This document shows positions 7,236-15,119 of a stretch of 38,318 bases of DNA, in pieces. The notes beneath the pieces are model-generated. The model ran no database searches. It had not been told where the DNA came from and saw only the letters and a list, made by a program, of their open reading frames with translations. Source of the stretch: Akkermansia sp. GTDB taxonomy: Bacteria; Verrucomicrobiota; Verrucomicrobiia; Verrucomicrobiales; Akkermansiaceae. The first letter of the stretch is position 1. Every line of letters starts with the position of its first letter. The translations under genes were made by a program, and so were the position numbers. Where the stretch lies: the NCBI GenBank assembly GCA_017472085.1, contig JAFUQZ010000025.1, positions 1-38,318 of the forward strand, in the 5' to 3' direction.

Positions 7236-8204
7236 TCAAAGCATGTCCTGCACCACGTCCGGCAGTGTCTGTACCGGTGCGTTGGCATCATCTTTCCAGA
7301 TTTTGATTTTCAGCATCGGCTCCGGCTGCTTCTCCGGGGCTTTCTCCGCAGGACGCCGTTTTTTGGAGCTCCAGGGCTGACTGTCATAAAAGTTCTGCTG
7401 CGGGCCGGAGAGCTGTTGCATGAGCTCCTCTCGGCGCTGCTTTTCTTCTGCCCGCCGCTGTTGCTTCTCTGCATTCAGCCGTGTCATGGACTCTGCCGGC
7501 ACCCAGAAAGTCCAGCTGCGAGCAGGTGGTATGTGTTCGCTCATGCGGCGAATGGGCTCCGGCAGTTCCGCAAAATCCATCTTGCGGGTGGTTCGGGTAT
7601 AGAAAGCGACGCCGATTTCGCGAGTACCGCGATTGATATCTGCCAGGGCATCATCGCCCTGCTCCACCTGCATCTGCACCCCGTTGGGCAGAACCACCAC
7701 CCCGGGACGCCGGCGGTTGGCTGCCAGAATCTGCTTTTCCTTCTCGGCCTCACGCAGGCGCAGCACCGGGCGATATGCTGCCGCCATGCGGTCATAGAGC
7801 TGCATATAGGCAGCCCATTGTTTTTCCTTTTCCTCATCCGTGACAGGAGCGGGCAGAGCAGCCAGCTCGCCGATGCGGGCAAGCGCATGCTCTACGTCAA
7901 AATCACGCGGTTCAAAACGCTTGAGTACCCCATTGGCAATGTCTGCCGCCATGGGGCAGCGAGTCCCGCCTATGTCCTCCGCCACCCGACCGGAGCGAAG
8001 TCCCTCTGCCAGAGTCTCGACAAAGACCTGTCGATTGAACGCATCGCCCAGGCCGCGGCCAAGGCGCTGCAGGCGCCCGGCAACATCTGCCGCCACCACC
8101 TCCGTGATGTCGTTTCTCAGTTCCGGAGTCACCTCCTGTGCCGCCAGGGGAAGTCCCATCCCCACCAGCAGGTACATTATTCTCAGATACATTCGTATGG
8201 CCAT
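7236..8204 (-). CDS. Secreted protein with degenerate FKBP-like fold
   Basis: 322 residues. A signal peptide ends near residue 22 (LPLAAQ). Residues 40-160 resemble the helical dimerisation domain of Mip/FkpA-type prolyl isomerases (GLGDAFNRQVFVETLAEGL). Residues 168-240 line up with an FKBP domain: PGVVVLPNGVQMQVEQGDD, then FAELPEPIRRM and WTFWVPAE in place of the usual VIPGW and the tyrosine/LAYG segment. Most active-site positions are missing, so isomerase activity is doubtful and a chaperone or structural role is more likely. Residues 243-266 are a charged coiled coil, followed by a Lys/Pro-rich tail. The start could also be Met5 or Met10. The family call is my alignment by eye. Confidence 0.55.
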   Translation of the reverse strand: MAIRMYLRIMYLLVGMGLPLAAQEVTPELRNDITEVVAADVAGRLQRLGRGLGDAFNRQVFVETLAEGLRSGRVAEDIGGTRCPMAADIANGVLKRFEPRDFDVEHALARIGELAALPAPVTDEEKEKQWAAYMQLYDRMAAAYRPVLRLREAEKEKQILAANRRRPGVVVLPNGVQMQVEQGDDALADINRGTREIGVAFYTRTTRKMDFAELPEPIRRMSEHIPPARSWTFWVPAESMTRLNAEKQQRRAEEKQRREELMQQLSGPQQNFYDSQPWSSKKRRPAEKAPEKQPEPMLKIKIWKDDANAPVQTLPDVVQDML

Positions 8205-8284
8205 AGAATGAATACTATCTACCCTTGTTAATCCTCCTCAGTCGCCAATCCGCAACTTTTTTCTTCTTTTTTTCATTTTTTTCC

Positions 8285-8314
8285 AAAAAAACCGCCGCAG
8301 GACTCTGCGGCGGT
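8285..8314 (-). terminator. Rho-independent terminator after infC
   Basis: Perfect 10-bp stem (8291-8300 with 8305-8314), 4-nt loop, followed on the minus strand by six T (8285-8290). It separates infC from the secreted FKBP-like gene. Confidence 0.9.
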
Positions 8315-8348
8315 CGAAAAATTCGGGAAAGAAACGAGCAAAGGAGCT

Positions 8349-9002
8349 TTATTCCTCACCTTCGGCGTCGAATTCCTCAGAATCGGCATCGAAGTCTTCT
8401 TCCTCGTACTTCTTGAACTTACGCACACGCTGTGCAGCAGGCAGCGGAGCCAGTACCATGGTGACGGTGTTGCCGGCAAGCTTGGCGGGCTGGTCCACCT
8501 GCCCCATGGTCTTCATATCTTCCACCACTTTCGCCATCACGTCCAGGCCGAGTTCACGGTGAGCGTTCTCGCGGTTGCGGAAGCGAAGCTGGAAGCGGAC
8601 CTTGTGACCATGGTCAAGGAACTGCTCCGTGCGGCTCATCTTGACGTTGTAGTCGTTGACATCCGTACCGACGCGGAGTTTGACTTCCTTCATCTTGACG
8701 GCTTTGGTCTTGTTGTTCTTCTGCAGCTTGGCCTGCATGTACTTGTACTTGCCGTAGTCAATCAGACGGCAGACAGGCGGGTCTGCATTGGGAGCAACCT
8801 CTACGAGGTCCAGACCAATTTCCTTGGCCTTGGCGAGGGCATCGCGGGTGGCCATGACACCGAGCTGGTCACCTTTGGCGGTGACGACTCGTACTTTCGG
8901 AGCGCGGATGCGGTCATTGACACGAATCTGCGGAGCTTTGCCGGCCTGGTCGCGACGATTACTGCGGTTGGCGGGCTTGGTTGGTTTCTGTGGTGCGGGC
9001 AC
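8349..9002 (-). CDS. infC: Translation initiation factor IF-3
   Basis: Binds the 30S subunit, prevents early 50S joining and checks the initiator tRNA and start codon. The 217 residues include the N-domain (about 25-90, with IRVNDRIRAPKVRVV and GLDLVEVAP) and C-domain (about 105-195, with KEVKLRVGTDVNDYNVK and HGHKVRF). A C-terminal acidic tail of about 20 residues (EEEDFDADSEE) makes it longer than the usual 170-180. The start given is GTG. infC genes often use rare start codons, and an in-frame ATC 48 bases upstream (9048-9050) is another option. It follows thrS by about 95 bases, as in many bacteria, but rpmI and rplT do not follow. Confidence 0.95.
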   Translation of the reverse strand: MPAPQKPTKPANRSNRRDQAGKAPQIRVNDRIRAPKVRVVTAKGDQLGVMATRDALAKAKEIGLDLVEVAPNADPPVCRLIDYGKYKYMQAKLQKNNKTKAVKMKEVKLRVGTDVNDYNVKMSRTEQFLDHGHKVRFQLRFRNRENAHRELGLDVMAKVVEDMKTMGQVDQPAKLAGNTVTMVLAPLPAAQRVRKFKKYEEEDFDADSEEFDAEGEE

Positions 9003-9097
9003 GTGTGTGTGTTCTGGTGTTTGACTGCCCCGGCGGGATCAGATGCGCCGATTTGCGAATCCGGCGCCGGGGCGGAAGAGAGTTACTATTGGTAGAT

Positions 9098-11023
9098 TTA
9101 CTGCTTATCAGCGGGCGTTTCGGGTTGCAGTACGGGGCGGATGAGGCGACCGGAGATTTCGGCCGTGACAGCCTCCACAAAGGCATCCACACTCATGGTA
9201 CCGATGACATCCAGCTCGCGGTGACGGATGGAGACAAGGCCCTGCTCGGCCTCGCGCTGACCGACTACGACCATGTACGGCACGCGGTCCAGACGGGCAT
9301 TGCGAATCTTGGCACCAATCTTGTCCGGATCTGCATCCAGCTTGACACGCACGCGGGCTTCGGCGAGTTTTGTACGCACCATTTCGGCAAAGTCAGCCAC
9401 CTTGTCAGAGATGGGCAGCACACGCACCTGCTCAGGAGCGAGCCAGGTGGGGAACTTGCCGGCAAAGTGCTCAATGAGCAGACCGGTGAAACGCTCCATG
9501 GAACCGAAGGGCGCGCGGTGAATCATCACCGGACGGTGCGGCTTGTTGTCCGCGCCGGTGTAGGAGAGGTCGAAACGCTCCGGCAGGTTGTAGTCCACCT
9601 GCACGGTGCCCAGCTGCCAGTCGCGGCCAATGACATCTCGCACGATGAAGTCAATCTTGGGACCATAGAAGGCGGCCTCGTTCTCAGCCTCGATATACTC
9701 GAAGCCGCTTTCGGCGAGCACCTCGCGGAGGGCGGTCTCGGCCAGTTTCCAGTTCTCGTAGGTGCCGACGTATTTCGGGTCGGAGTAGTCCTTGTCACGC
9801 AGGGAGAGACGAACGCGGAAGTCTGTCATTTCCAGCGTGCCGAGGATGTGTTTCACGATACCGATGCACTGTGCCACTTCCTGCTTGATCTGGTCGGGGC
9901 GGCAGAAGATGTGGGCATCATCCTGGGTGAAGCCACGCACGCGGGTCATACCGCCCAGCTCGCCGCTCTGCTCCCAGCGGTACACGGTACCGAACTCTGC
10001 CAGACGCACGGGGAGGTCGCGGTAGGAATGCGGCTCGTTGGCATAGATGCGGATGTGGTGCGGGCAGTTCATGGGCTTGAGCATGAACCCCGTGATGGTG
10101 CGGGTATCCAGTGCATTGAACAAATCAGCGCAGCTGGCATTCTCATCGCGCAGCTTCTTGAAGTCATCCGGGTCAGGAATGGGCGGGAACTGACTCTCCT
10201 TGTAATGCTCCCAGTGGCCGGAGGTCATGTAGAGGTCAAGCTTGCCGATGTGGGGGGTGAACACCTGGGAGTAACCGATGCGGTCCAGCTCCTCCGTGAT
10301 GAAGTCCTGCAGCTCGCGGCGCACAATGGAGCCCTTGGGCTTCCACAGCACAAGCCCCTGCCCCACCATCTCGTCTATGGCAAAGAGTCCCATCTCGCGA
10401 CCGAGCTTGCGGTGGTCGCGCTTGCGGGCTTCTTCCAGGCGGGCAAGGTGCTCGTCCAGCTGGGTACGGTTCGGGAAACAGGTGCCGTACACACGCTGCA
10501 GACGCGGGCCGTTGGCATCCCCCTGGTAGTAGGCAGAAGCCACACTCATGACCTTGAAGGCCTTGCAGTTGCCGGTGCGGCCCACATGCGGGCCAGCACA
10601 GAGGTCGGTGAAGTCGCCGTTGCGGTAAATGGAAATTTCCTCCCCTTCCGGGATGCGGTTGAGGAGGTCAACCTTGAACCTGGAGGCCACATCGCGCGGG
10701 CCTACGGAGCCGAGCTCGCCGCTCTGAGCCATCTGCATGGCTTCATCGCGGGAAACGGTAGTTCGCTCAAAAGTCTGGTTCTCCTTGACAATTTTCTTCA
10801 TCTCCGCCTCAATCAGCTCAAACTCAGCGGTGGTGATGTTGTGATCCAGCTCAATATCATAGTAGAAGCCGTTCTCAATAGCCGGGCCGGCGGCCAGCTG
10901 AGCCTGGGGCCAGATACGGCAGATAGCCGCAGCCAGAACGTGTGCGCAGGAGTGACGCAGACGCTCCAGATCGCTGGCCTGATTTCTTTCCTCCAGTGTC
11001 TTTCGTTCTTTCTGTTCAGACAT
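9098..11023 (-). CDS. thrS: Threonyl-tRNA synthetase
   Basis: Class II synthetase charging tRNA-Thr, 641 residues. The usual N-terminal TGS domain is missing: the protein starts almost directly at the editing domain, with its zinc-type pair HSCAH (25-29) and CAGPH further on. The catalytic core has MKPMNCPHH-like motif (LKPMNCPHH), motif 2 (VYRWEQSGELGG, RVRGFTQDDAH) and motif 3 (RAPFGSMERF). The anticodon-binding domain closes the chain. Total length stays normal because of an insertion before the zinc-site cysteine (about NPDDF to TITGF region). It is co-directional with infC. Confidence 0.97.
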   Translation of the reverse strand: MSEQKERKTLEERNQASDLERLRHSCAHVLAAAICRIWPQAQLAAGPAIENGFYYDIELDHNITTAEFELIEAEMKKIVKENQTFERTTVSRDEAMQMAQSGELGSVGPRDVASRFKVDLLNRIPEGEEISIYRNGDFTDLCAGPHVGRTGNCKAFKVMSVASAYYQGDANGPRLQRVYGTCFPNRTQLDEHLARLEEARKRDHRKLGREMGLFAIDEMVGQGLVLWKPKGSIVRRELQDFITEELDRIGYSQVFTPHIGKLDLYMTSGHWEHYKESQFPPIPDPDDFKKLRDENASCADLFNALDTRTITGFMLKPMNCPHHIRIYANEPHSYRDLPVRLAEFGTVYRWEQSGELGGMTRVRGFTQDDAHIFCRPDQIKQEVAQCIGIVKHILGTLEMTDFRVRLSLRDKDYSDPKYVGTYENWKLAETALREVLAESGFEYIEAENEAAFYGPKIDFIVRDVIGRDWQLGTVQVDYNLPERFDLSYTGADNKPHRPVMIHRAPFGSMERFTGLLIEHFAGKFPTWLAPEQVRVLPISDKVADFAEMVRTKLAEARVRVKLDADPDKIGAKIRNARLDRVPYMVVVGQREAEQGLVSIRHRELDVIGTMSVDAFVEAVTAEISGRLIRPVLQPETPADKQ

Positions 11024-11043
11024 ATTTTACTTGGTGAAGCCTT

Positions 11044-11072
11044 AATATGGCGTGTTTGCGCTCATTTTTCAA
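11044..11072 (-). promoter_or_regulatory. Promoter of thrS-infC
   Basis: Minus strand: TTGAAA (11067-11072), 17 bases, CATATT (11044-11049). The leader would be about 15-20 nt, too short for a T-box or a ThrRS-type operator. Confidence 0.5.
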
Positions 11073-11121
11073 GCCTTATTCGCGCCACATCAATAAAATT
11101 CATTAAAAACAACCGTTTTGC

Positions 11122-11997
11122 CTATTTTTTCTTCTTTCTGTGGCCGGGAAAGCCTCCGCGCAGCGCACGCCGGTGCGTACGGATGGAATTCAGATATATC
11201 TTGAGCCGGCGCAACGGATAGGAGAGAAGATGCAATACACCCGCAATCGACGCATAACTATATGGTTGCTGCGTTTTAGACAAGCCCGTCGTACTGGTAT
11301 AGGTCGCGGCAATGCTGGACATTCCATCCACATGTTCAATCAAATCAGGCTGAACCATATAGACACAAACCCCCGGCAACTCAGCAATATTATCGCGGTA
11401 GAATGAATCCACAGCCCTGTATATGGACAACCACTCCCAAATGTTCTCCTCTGTAGGCATCATCGACAGAATCATGTCGTACATACTCTGCGGCACAAGA
11501 TAACCGTAGCCGGCCAACACCCCCTCTGTTTTCCACAGCGAATGCTCCCCTTCCGTATAGACTTTACGGCCATAGGGCGTCGGACGACTGTAACCGAGAT
11601 ACAGCATATATTTGCCCTGCAGGCTATCCAGTGCATACTGCATGACACGAAGGGCTCCCGGTTCATCCAGCACCCGCACATCATCCTCTAATACCAACAC
11701 ATTTCTCCACCCCTCCGACTTCGCCCGTTCAATGGCACGACGATGGGAAAGCGCACAGCCAGCCGTGCCACCCCAGAAGTAGGCGCGTTCCATGGTACGC
11801 GGCATAAACCATGGCGGCTCTCCGTAGCCGGGCAACTTCCGACCGTCCACGGCCACCAGACGATGCACTTTATCTGCCGGTATTTTTCCCTCATTGTCCG
11901 CCATGAAATCGCTCATGCGTTCGGGAAAATTATCCAGGTTAATCACCAGGATACCATCAACCTTGTCCCATGCCTGATTCACATTCTTTTCCGACAT
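11122..11997 (-). CDS. Glycosyltransferase family 25 protein
   Basis: Probably transfers a sugar (often beta-galactose) to a lipopolysaccharide or other surface glycan at the cytoplasmic face. Shown by the opening VINLDNFPERM, GCALSHRRAIERA (81-93) and VLVLEDDV (101-108), the family signature. The last 25 residues are strongly basic and may bind membrane. ATG at 11997 is chosen; a GTG directly before it is also in frame. It lies 108 bases after a cytidylyltransferase gene on the same strand, probably in one glycan gene group. Acceptor and donor cannot be read from the sequence. Confidence 0.85.
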   Translation of the reverse strand: MSEKNVNQAWDKVDGILVINLDNFPERMSDFMADNEGKIPADKVHRLVAVDGRKLPGYGEPPWFMPRTMERAYFWGGTAGCALSHRRAIERAKSEGWRNVLVLEDDVRVLDEPGALRVMQYALDSLQGKYMLYLGYSRPTPYGRKVYTEGEHSLWKTEGVLAGYGYLVPQSMYDMILSMMPTEENIWEWLSIYRAVDSFYRDNIAELPGVCVYMVQPDLIEHVDGMSSIAATYTSTTGLSKTQQPYSYASIAGVLHLLSYPLRRLKIYLNSIRTHRRALRGGFPGHRKKKK

Positions 11998-12105
11998 CAC
12001 TTGAAAGTCTATGTTAAGCGTTCACATGCATTCATTAACCGCACATCTTTGCGCACGTGAGAAAGTCTCCTTTTTCGTTTGTCGCTCCGATTCGGCTCAA
12101 CGATT

Positions 12106-12525
12106 TCACTTATTCAGAGTTTGTCGAATGCTGGTGGTGGAGCGCACCGGAAGACTGCCATGCGGAATGCGGGAACTGGTAATAAGGCGAATTCCTTTCG
12201 ATTCCACAAAGGCTTTCTTCTCATCGCTGATACCATCCGCATTCACAAAAAAGATGTCCGGTTTCACCTCATCCAACAAGGGGGCAAAGTCCAGATGCTT
12301 CCCGGTATCCGGGCCGATGTACACCTTCTTGACATAGCGAATGGCTTCCAGCATGTATTTACGTTCTTCCTCCGTATACATTGTCTTGCGGTTCTTGAGA
12401 GCCATCACCGTGGCATCCGAACCGATGGAAACATACACATCGCCGTAGCTTGCCGCTTCCTCCAGAAATGCGATATGCCCACTGTGCAGCACATCAAAAC
12501 ATCCCGATACAAATACTTTAGGCAT
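12106..12525 (-). CDS. Cytidylyltransferase-like nucleotidyltransferase
   Basis: 139 residues, one nucleotidyltransferase domain of the glycerol-3-phosphate cytidylyltransferase / HldE-C type. GCFDVLHSGHIAFLEEA holds the HxGH nucleotide-binding motif; VRSTTSIRQTL near the C-terminus holds the (S/T)TxxI element. It would join CTP or ATP to a phosphorylated sugar or polyol. It lies 24 bases after the fusion gene at 12550, which carries a second domain of the same family, so the two may work in one pathway. Substrate unknown; TagD, HldE and similar enzymes are all possible. Confidence 0.8.
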   Translation of the reverse strand: MPKVFVSGCFDVLHSGHIAFLEEAASYGDVYVSIGSDATVMALKNRKTMYTEEERKYMLEAIRYVKKVYIGPDTGKHLDFAPLLDEVKPDIFFVNADGISDEKKAFVESKGIRLITSSRIPHGSLPVRSTTSIRQTLNK

Positions 12526-12549
12526 ATAAGTAAGAATTGGGGGTTGAGA

Positions 12550-13704
12550 TTATTCGATAACACCGCGCTTACGCAGGCGCTCCAGGTACTTCGGTTCCCA
12601 CTCCACAGCCTCGTCCTTACCGAAGGTGCGGCAATAGGGTTCAATGGGATATAAATCCTCACACGCCTCCAGAGCCTCTTCGCGAGCTTCGGAAGTCTCA
12701 TACAGATAGACAGCATAGCCGCCATGCCCACCTCCGCAGTATTTATGCGCCAGGCACTCGCCTATCTTCGGCAGAGGAAGCATCCCCTCATCCAGCTGAA
12801 GCTGATAGCTCATCTGCACACCGACAGCCAGCACGGTAATATCCTGCTCCTGCACACCGAGACGGGCAACTCGTCCGGCCTTGGCTATCTTCCGGAAGTT
12901 GCGTTCCAGACAGGCCAGCCCCGGCGTATTATGCTCTATGCGAGTGTCATACACAGCCATACGACCACGAAGGAACTCACCTGTATTCTTGAAGTCCAGC
13001 ACCGGTTTCTCCCCGGATTTCCAAACACATGCACCGGTTTCTGCTATAACGGCTGGATCCTGCCAGCCAACGCCGAGTCCAAGCTCTGAAGCCACGGGGT
13101 CCCAACCATTCAGCACACTCCAGCCACCGCTGCCACCCAAACCGGCCCCCTTGCGATAAAGCCATTCCTTGAGCGAAACGGTGGGAGAAATAGAGCAATT
13201 GACAATATACTCACCGGGGATGGCATTCTCCGGCACATCCAGCCAACCACCGGCAAAGTCCACACGCAGCGGTGCGTGTGTAGGCGCCTTGATGCGATTG
13301 AGCATCTCCACACTACTGGCCGTTTTGCCATCAGGAGCCGATTTCTCCAACACCACAAACTCAACGCCCTGCTCCTCGCAGAACCGGCGTTTATCCTCCT
13401 TGAAACGGTCATCAGTGGTGACCGCCAACACATCCGGGTTCACCTGCAAAAACGCAGTTTTGAACGAAAGCGCCGCGTCTTCATCGGTGGAAAGCACCAC
13501 CTCATCCACCTGTTCGAAAGAGGAAATGACCGCCAGTTTATCTGCATCATCCAGCAGAGACTTGCGCCCATACAAGCGCCACAGCAAATCAGACGGCGGG
13601 TAGGACACAATCAAATAATCCCCCAACGCCCTCGCATCCTGAAAAAATTTCACATGGCCGGCGTGCAGCACATGAAATGCTCCTGTAACAAATACCTTTT
13701 TCAT
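12550..13704 (-). CDS. Cytidylyltransferase-GHMP kinase fusion
   Basis: 384 residues in two parts. Residues 1-140 are a nucleotidyltransferase: GAFHVLHAGH (8-17) carries the HxGH motif, with His where Asp is usual (GxFD), and TASSVEMLNRI closes the domain. From about 143 the chain reads as a GHMP kinase: APLRVDFAGGWLDVP opens it as in heptose kinase HddA and fucokinases, GAGLGGSGGW is the phosphate-binding loop, and KYCGGGHGGYAVYLY the third motif. The pair suggests kinase and nucleotide transfer on one sugar, as Fkp does for fucose and HldE (with an unrelated kinase) for heptose. It precedes a small cytidylyltransferase and a GT25 gene. Substrate unknown. Confidence 0.8.
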   Translation of the reverse strand: MKKVFVTGAFHVLHAGHVKFFQDARALGDYLIVSYPPSDLLWRLYGRKSLLDDADKLAVISSFEQVDEVVLSTDEDAALSFKTAFLQVNPDVLAVTTDDRFKEDKRRFCEEQGVEFVVLEKSAPDGKTASSVEMLNRIKAPTHAPLRVDFAGGWLDVPENAIPGEYIVNCSISPTVSLKEWLYRKGAGLGGSGGWSVLNGWDPVASELGLGVGWQDPAVIAETGACVWKSGEKPVLDFKNTGEFLRGRMAVYDTRIEHNTPGLACLERNFRKIAKAGRVARLGVQEQDITVLAVGVQMSYQLQLDEGMLPLPKIGECLAHKYCGGGHGGYAVYLYETSEAREEALEACEDLYPIEPYCRTFGKDEAVEWEPKYLERLRKRGVIE

Positions 13705-13724
13705 TATTCAAATAATTCTTATAT

Positions 13725-14159
13725 TCACTTTTGCAAGCCCAACCAACGATAAAACATTCCGTTGATATCCGGCAGAGGGAAACGAGGCGATGTCTTTTGC
13801 GCCGAATCGACAGAAGCAGCCATCGACTGTTCTGCAGAACGCGCGGCTAACCAACGTTGTACCATCGGTATGGCCACGGCTGAAAGAGCCTGCAACGCCA
13901 CGGTACTCCCTTTCAATCCCGGCTTCGACTGAGTTTTTTTGGCTTTCTTGCGGGAAAACTTCGTCGCAACCAATCCGGCCAATACCAGACCGCCAAGAAC
14001 GCCGCCACCCATCTTCAGCGCCGTTGCAGACAAAGGGAATGCCCGCACACATCCACGAATACCGCTGCGAACGGCCTCCACAGAGTCAACCACACGAACC
14101 CGGCTTGCCGCCACGCGGGTCAGGACTTGCTGTCGGGCTTGATCATTAACGCGAGACAT
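13725..14159 (-). CDS. Small membrane protein, third gene of a YqjD/YqjE-like group
   Basis: 144 residues, not recognised by family. One membrane helix at about 49-67 (GGGVLGGLVLAGLVATKF), flanked by an Arg-rich N-terminus and a basic KKAKK stretch. The start overlaps the end of the upstream YqjE-like gene by 40 bases, so the two are coupled. In E. coli the small protein YqjK is encoded in the same relative position; likeness here is by position and topology rather than sequence. Confidence 0.65.
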   Translation of the reverse strand: MSRVNDQARQQVLTRVAASRVRVVDSVEAVRSGIRGCVRAFPLSATALKMGGGVLGGLVLAGLVATKFSRKKAKKTQSKPGLKGSTVALQALSAVAIPMVQRWLAARSAEQSMAASVDSAQKTSPRFPLPDINGMFYRWLGLQK

Positions 14160-14557
14160 TGCTTATCATTCTTTAATTCCTGAATAGTAGCGGGGGCAAA
14201 AGGCACCCGGCCATATTTTCCGGCAAGTCGAATCAGAAGTACAGCGCCAAGCAGATGCAAGCCCAGCACCACTCCCAAAGCACCAATCCATCCCAGCCAA
14301 AGCTGCAACACAACACTCAACAGTGCACAGGCAACCAGATATGCCCCGGCCAGCAGCACGCAGGCCGCAGCCAACAGGCAGATGCGCCGCGCCTGAGCTC
14401 GCATATATTCCTGAAGCTCAGCAGCAAACAACTCCGAAAGAGCGCCGAGATGCTCCGACACCTGAGCTGCGGCTGCTCGCACGCCTTCAAAGGCAGACAC
14501 CGCCTGCTGCTTGTAGTCAGCAGGCGCTGCCGTCCTGTTTTTGAATAATCCGAACAT
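14120..14557 (-). CDS. YqjE-like membrane protein (phage holin 3_6 family)
   Basis: 145 residues from the ATG at 14557; in-frame GTG (14599) and ATG (14575) upstream would add 14 or 8 residues that look unlike the family. An amphipathic N-terminal helix (about 15-58) is followed by two membrane helices (about 60-85 and 90-112). The layout and the cytoplasmic C-terminal tail match the Phage_holin_3_6/YqjE family, a common inner-membrane protein that is not tied to phage. It follows a DUF883 gene, as yqjE follows yqjD. Confidence 0.7.
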   Translation of the reverse strand: MFGLFKNRTAAPADYKQQAVSAFEGVRAAAAQVSEHLGALSELFAAELQEYMRAQARRICLLAAACVLLAGAYLVACALLSVVLQLWLGWIGALGVVLGLHLLGAVLLIRLAGKYGRVPFAPATIQELKNDKQCLALMIKPDSKS

Positions 14558-14625
14558 ATTGGTCACAGACTCCATTGAGCGATCGCAAAAGGCAATCACT
14601 CAGCGGGTAGGCGCGAGACTATCCC

Positions 14626-14955
14626 TCAGCGCTTCGAAACGCCCAGCAGCAGCCCGATGAGAACACCCACACCCAGAGCGCCGAGCACGGAGCCCGTCGG
14701 ATTCTCCTTCACATAAGCCTCACCGGCCTTGTGGAGTTCCCTGGCCTTGCTGCAAGTCACATCCCAGCCTTCATTCACCTGCTGACGAGCGTGTTCGGTA
14801 TAGTTACGCACACTATCCATCTGCTCAGCAGCAACGGCACGGAGCTTCTCATACTGCTCGCAGGCATACTTACGGGCAGCCGTCAGACGATCGCAGGCAT
14901 CTGTCGTGGGAGCAGGAGCCGGCACCGGAGTCTCGATTTTCTCTTCGTTTTCCAT
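14626..14955 (-). CDS. DUF883 (YqjD/ElaB/YgaM) family protein
   Basis: 109 residues. An acidic, Pro-rich start is followed by an amphipathic helix of about 55 residues (22-78) and a C-terminal membrane segment. The ending VKENPTGSVLGALGVGVLIG and then LLLGVSKR is the family hallmark (Pro-x-x-Ser, Gly-rich helix, basic end). E. coli members tether ribosomes to the inner membrane in stationary phase; whether this one does is inference. First gene of the trio with the YqjE-like and small membrane proteins, with its own promoter. Confidence 0.8.
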   Translation of the reverse strand: MENEEKIETPVPAPAPTTDACDRLTAARKYACEQYEKLRAVAAEQMDSVRNYTEHARQQVNEGWDVTCSKARELHKAGEAYVKENPTGSVLGALGVGVLIGLLLGVSKR

Positions 14956-15025
14956 GATGAGGTTGTGATTTATTTTTTACTGAAAAGGTTCAACACAGAG
15001 AGTCATAATCTCCCTCGTTCCATAC

Positions 15026-15054
15026 TATATATCACATACACTCGTGAAATGCAA
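15026..15054 (-). promoter_or_regulatory. Promoter of the DUF883 operon
   Basis: Minus strand: TTGCAT (15049-15054), 17 bases, TATATA (15026-15031). Leader of about 60 nt. Confidence 0.65.
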
Positions 15055-15119
15055 GCCGTCAGGACATAAATATGTCTTTTTTTCCGACTATACTTTCACA
15101 AAGAGGGCTTACTCACGAT

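Noticed and set aside
8981..11221. 746-codon open frame on the plus strand
   Set aside because: It is the antisense of thrS. The opposite strand has all ThrRS motifs; GC-rich codon use keeps the antisense frame open.
14120..14557. Prophage remnant suggested by the holin family name
   Set aside because: No other phage gene is near; the neighbours are DUF883 and a small membrane protein, the YqjD/YqjE context.
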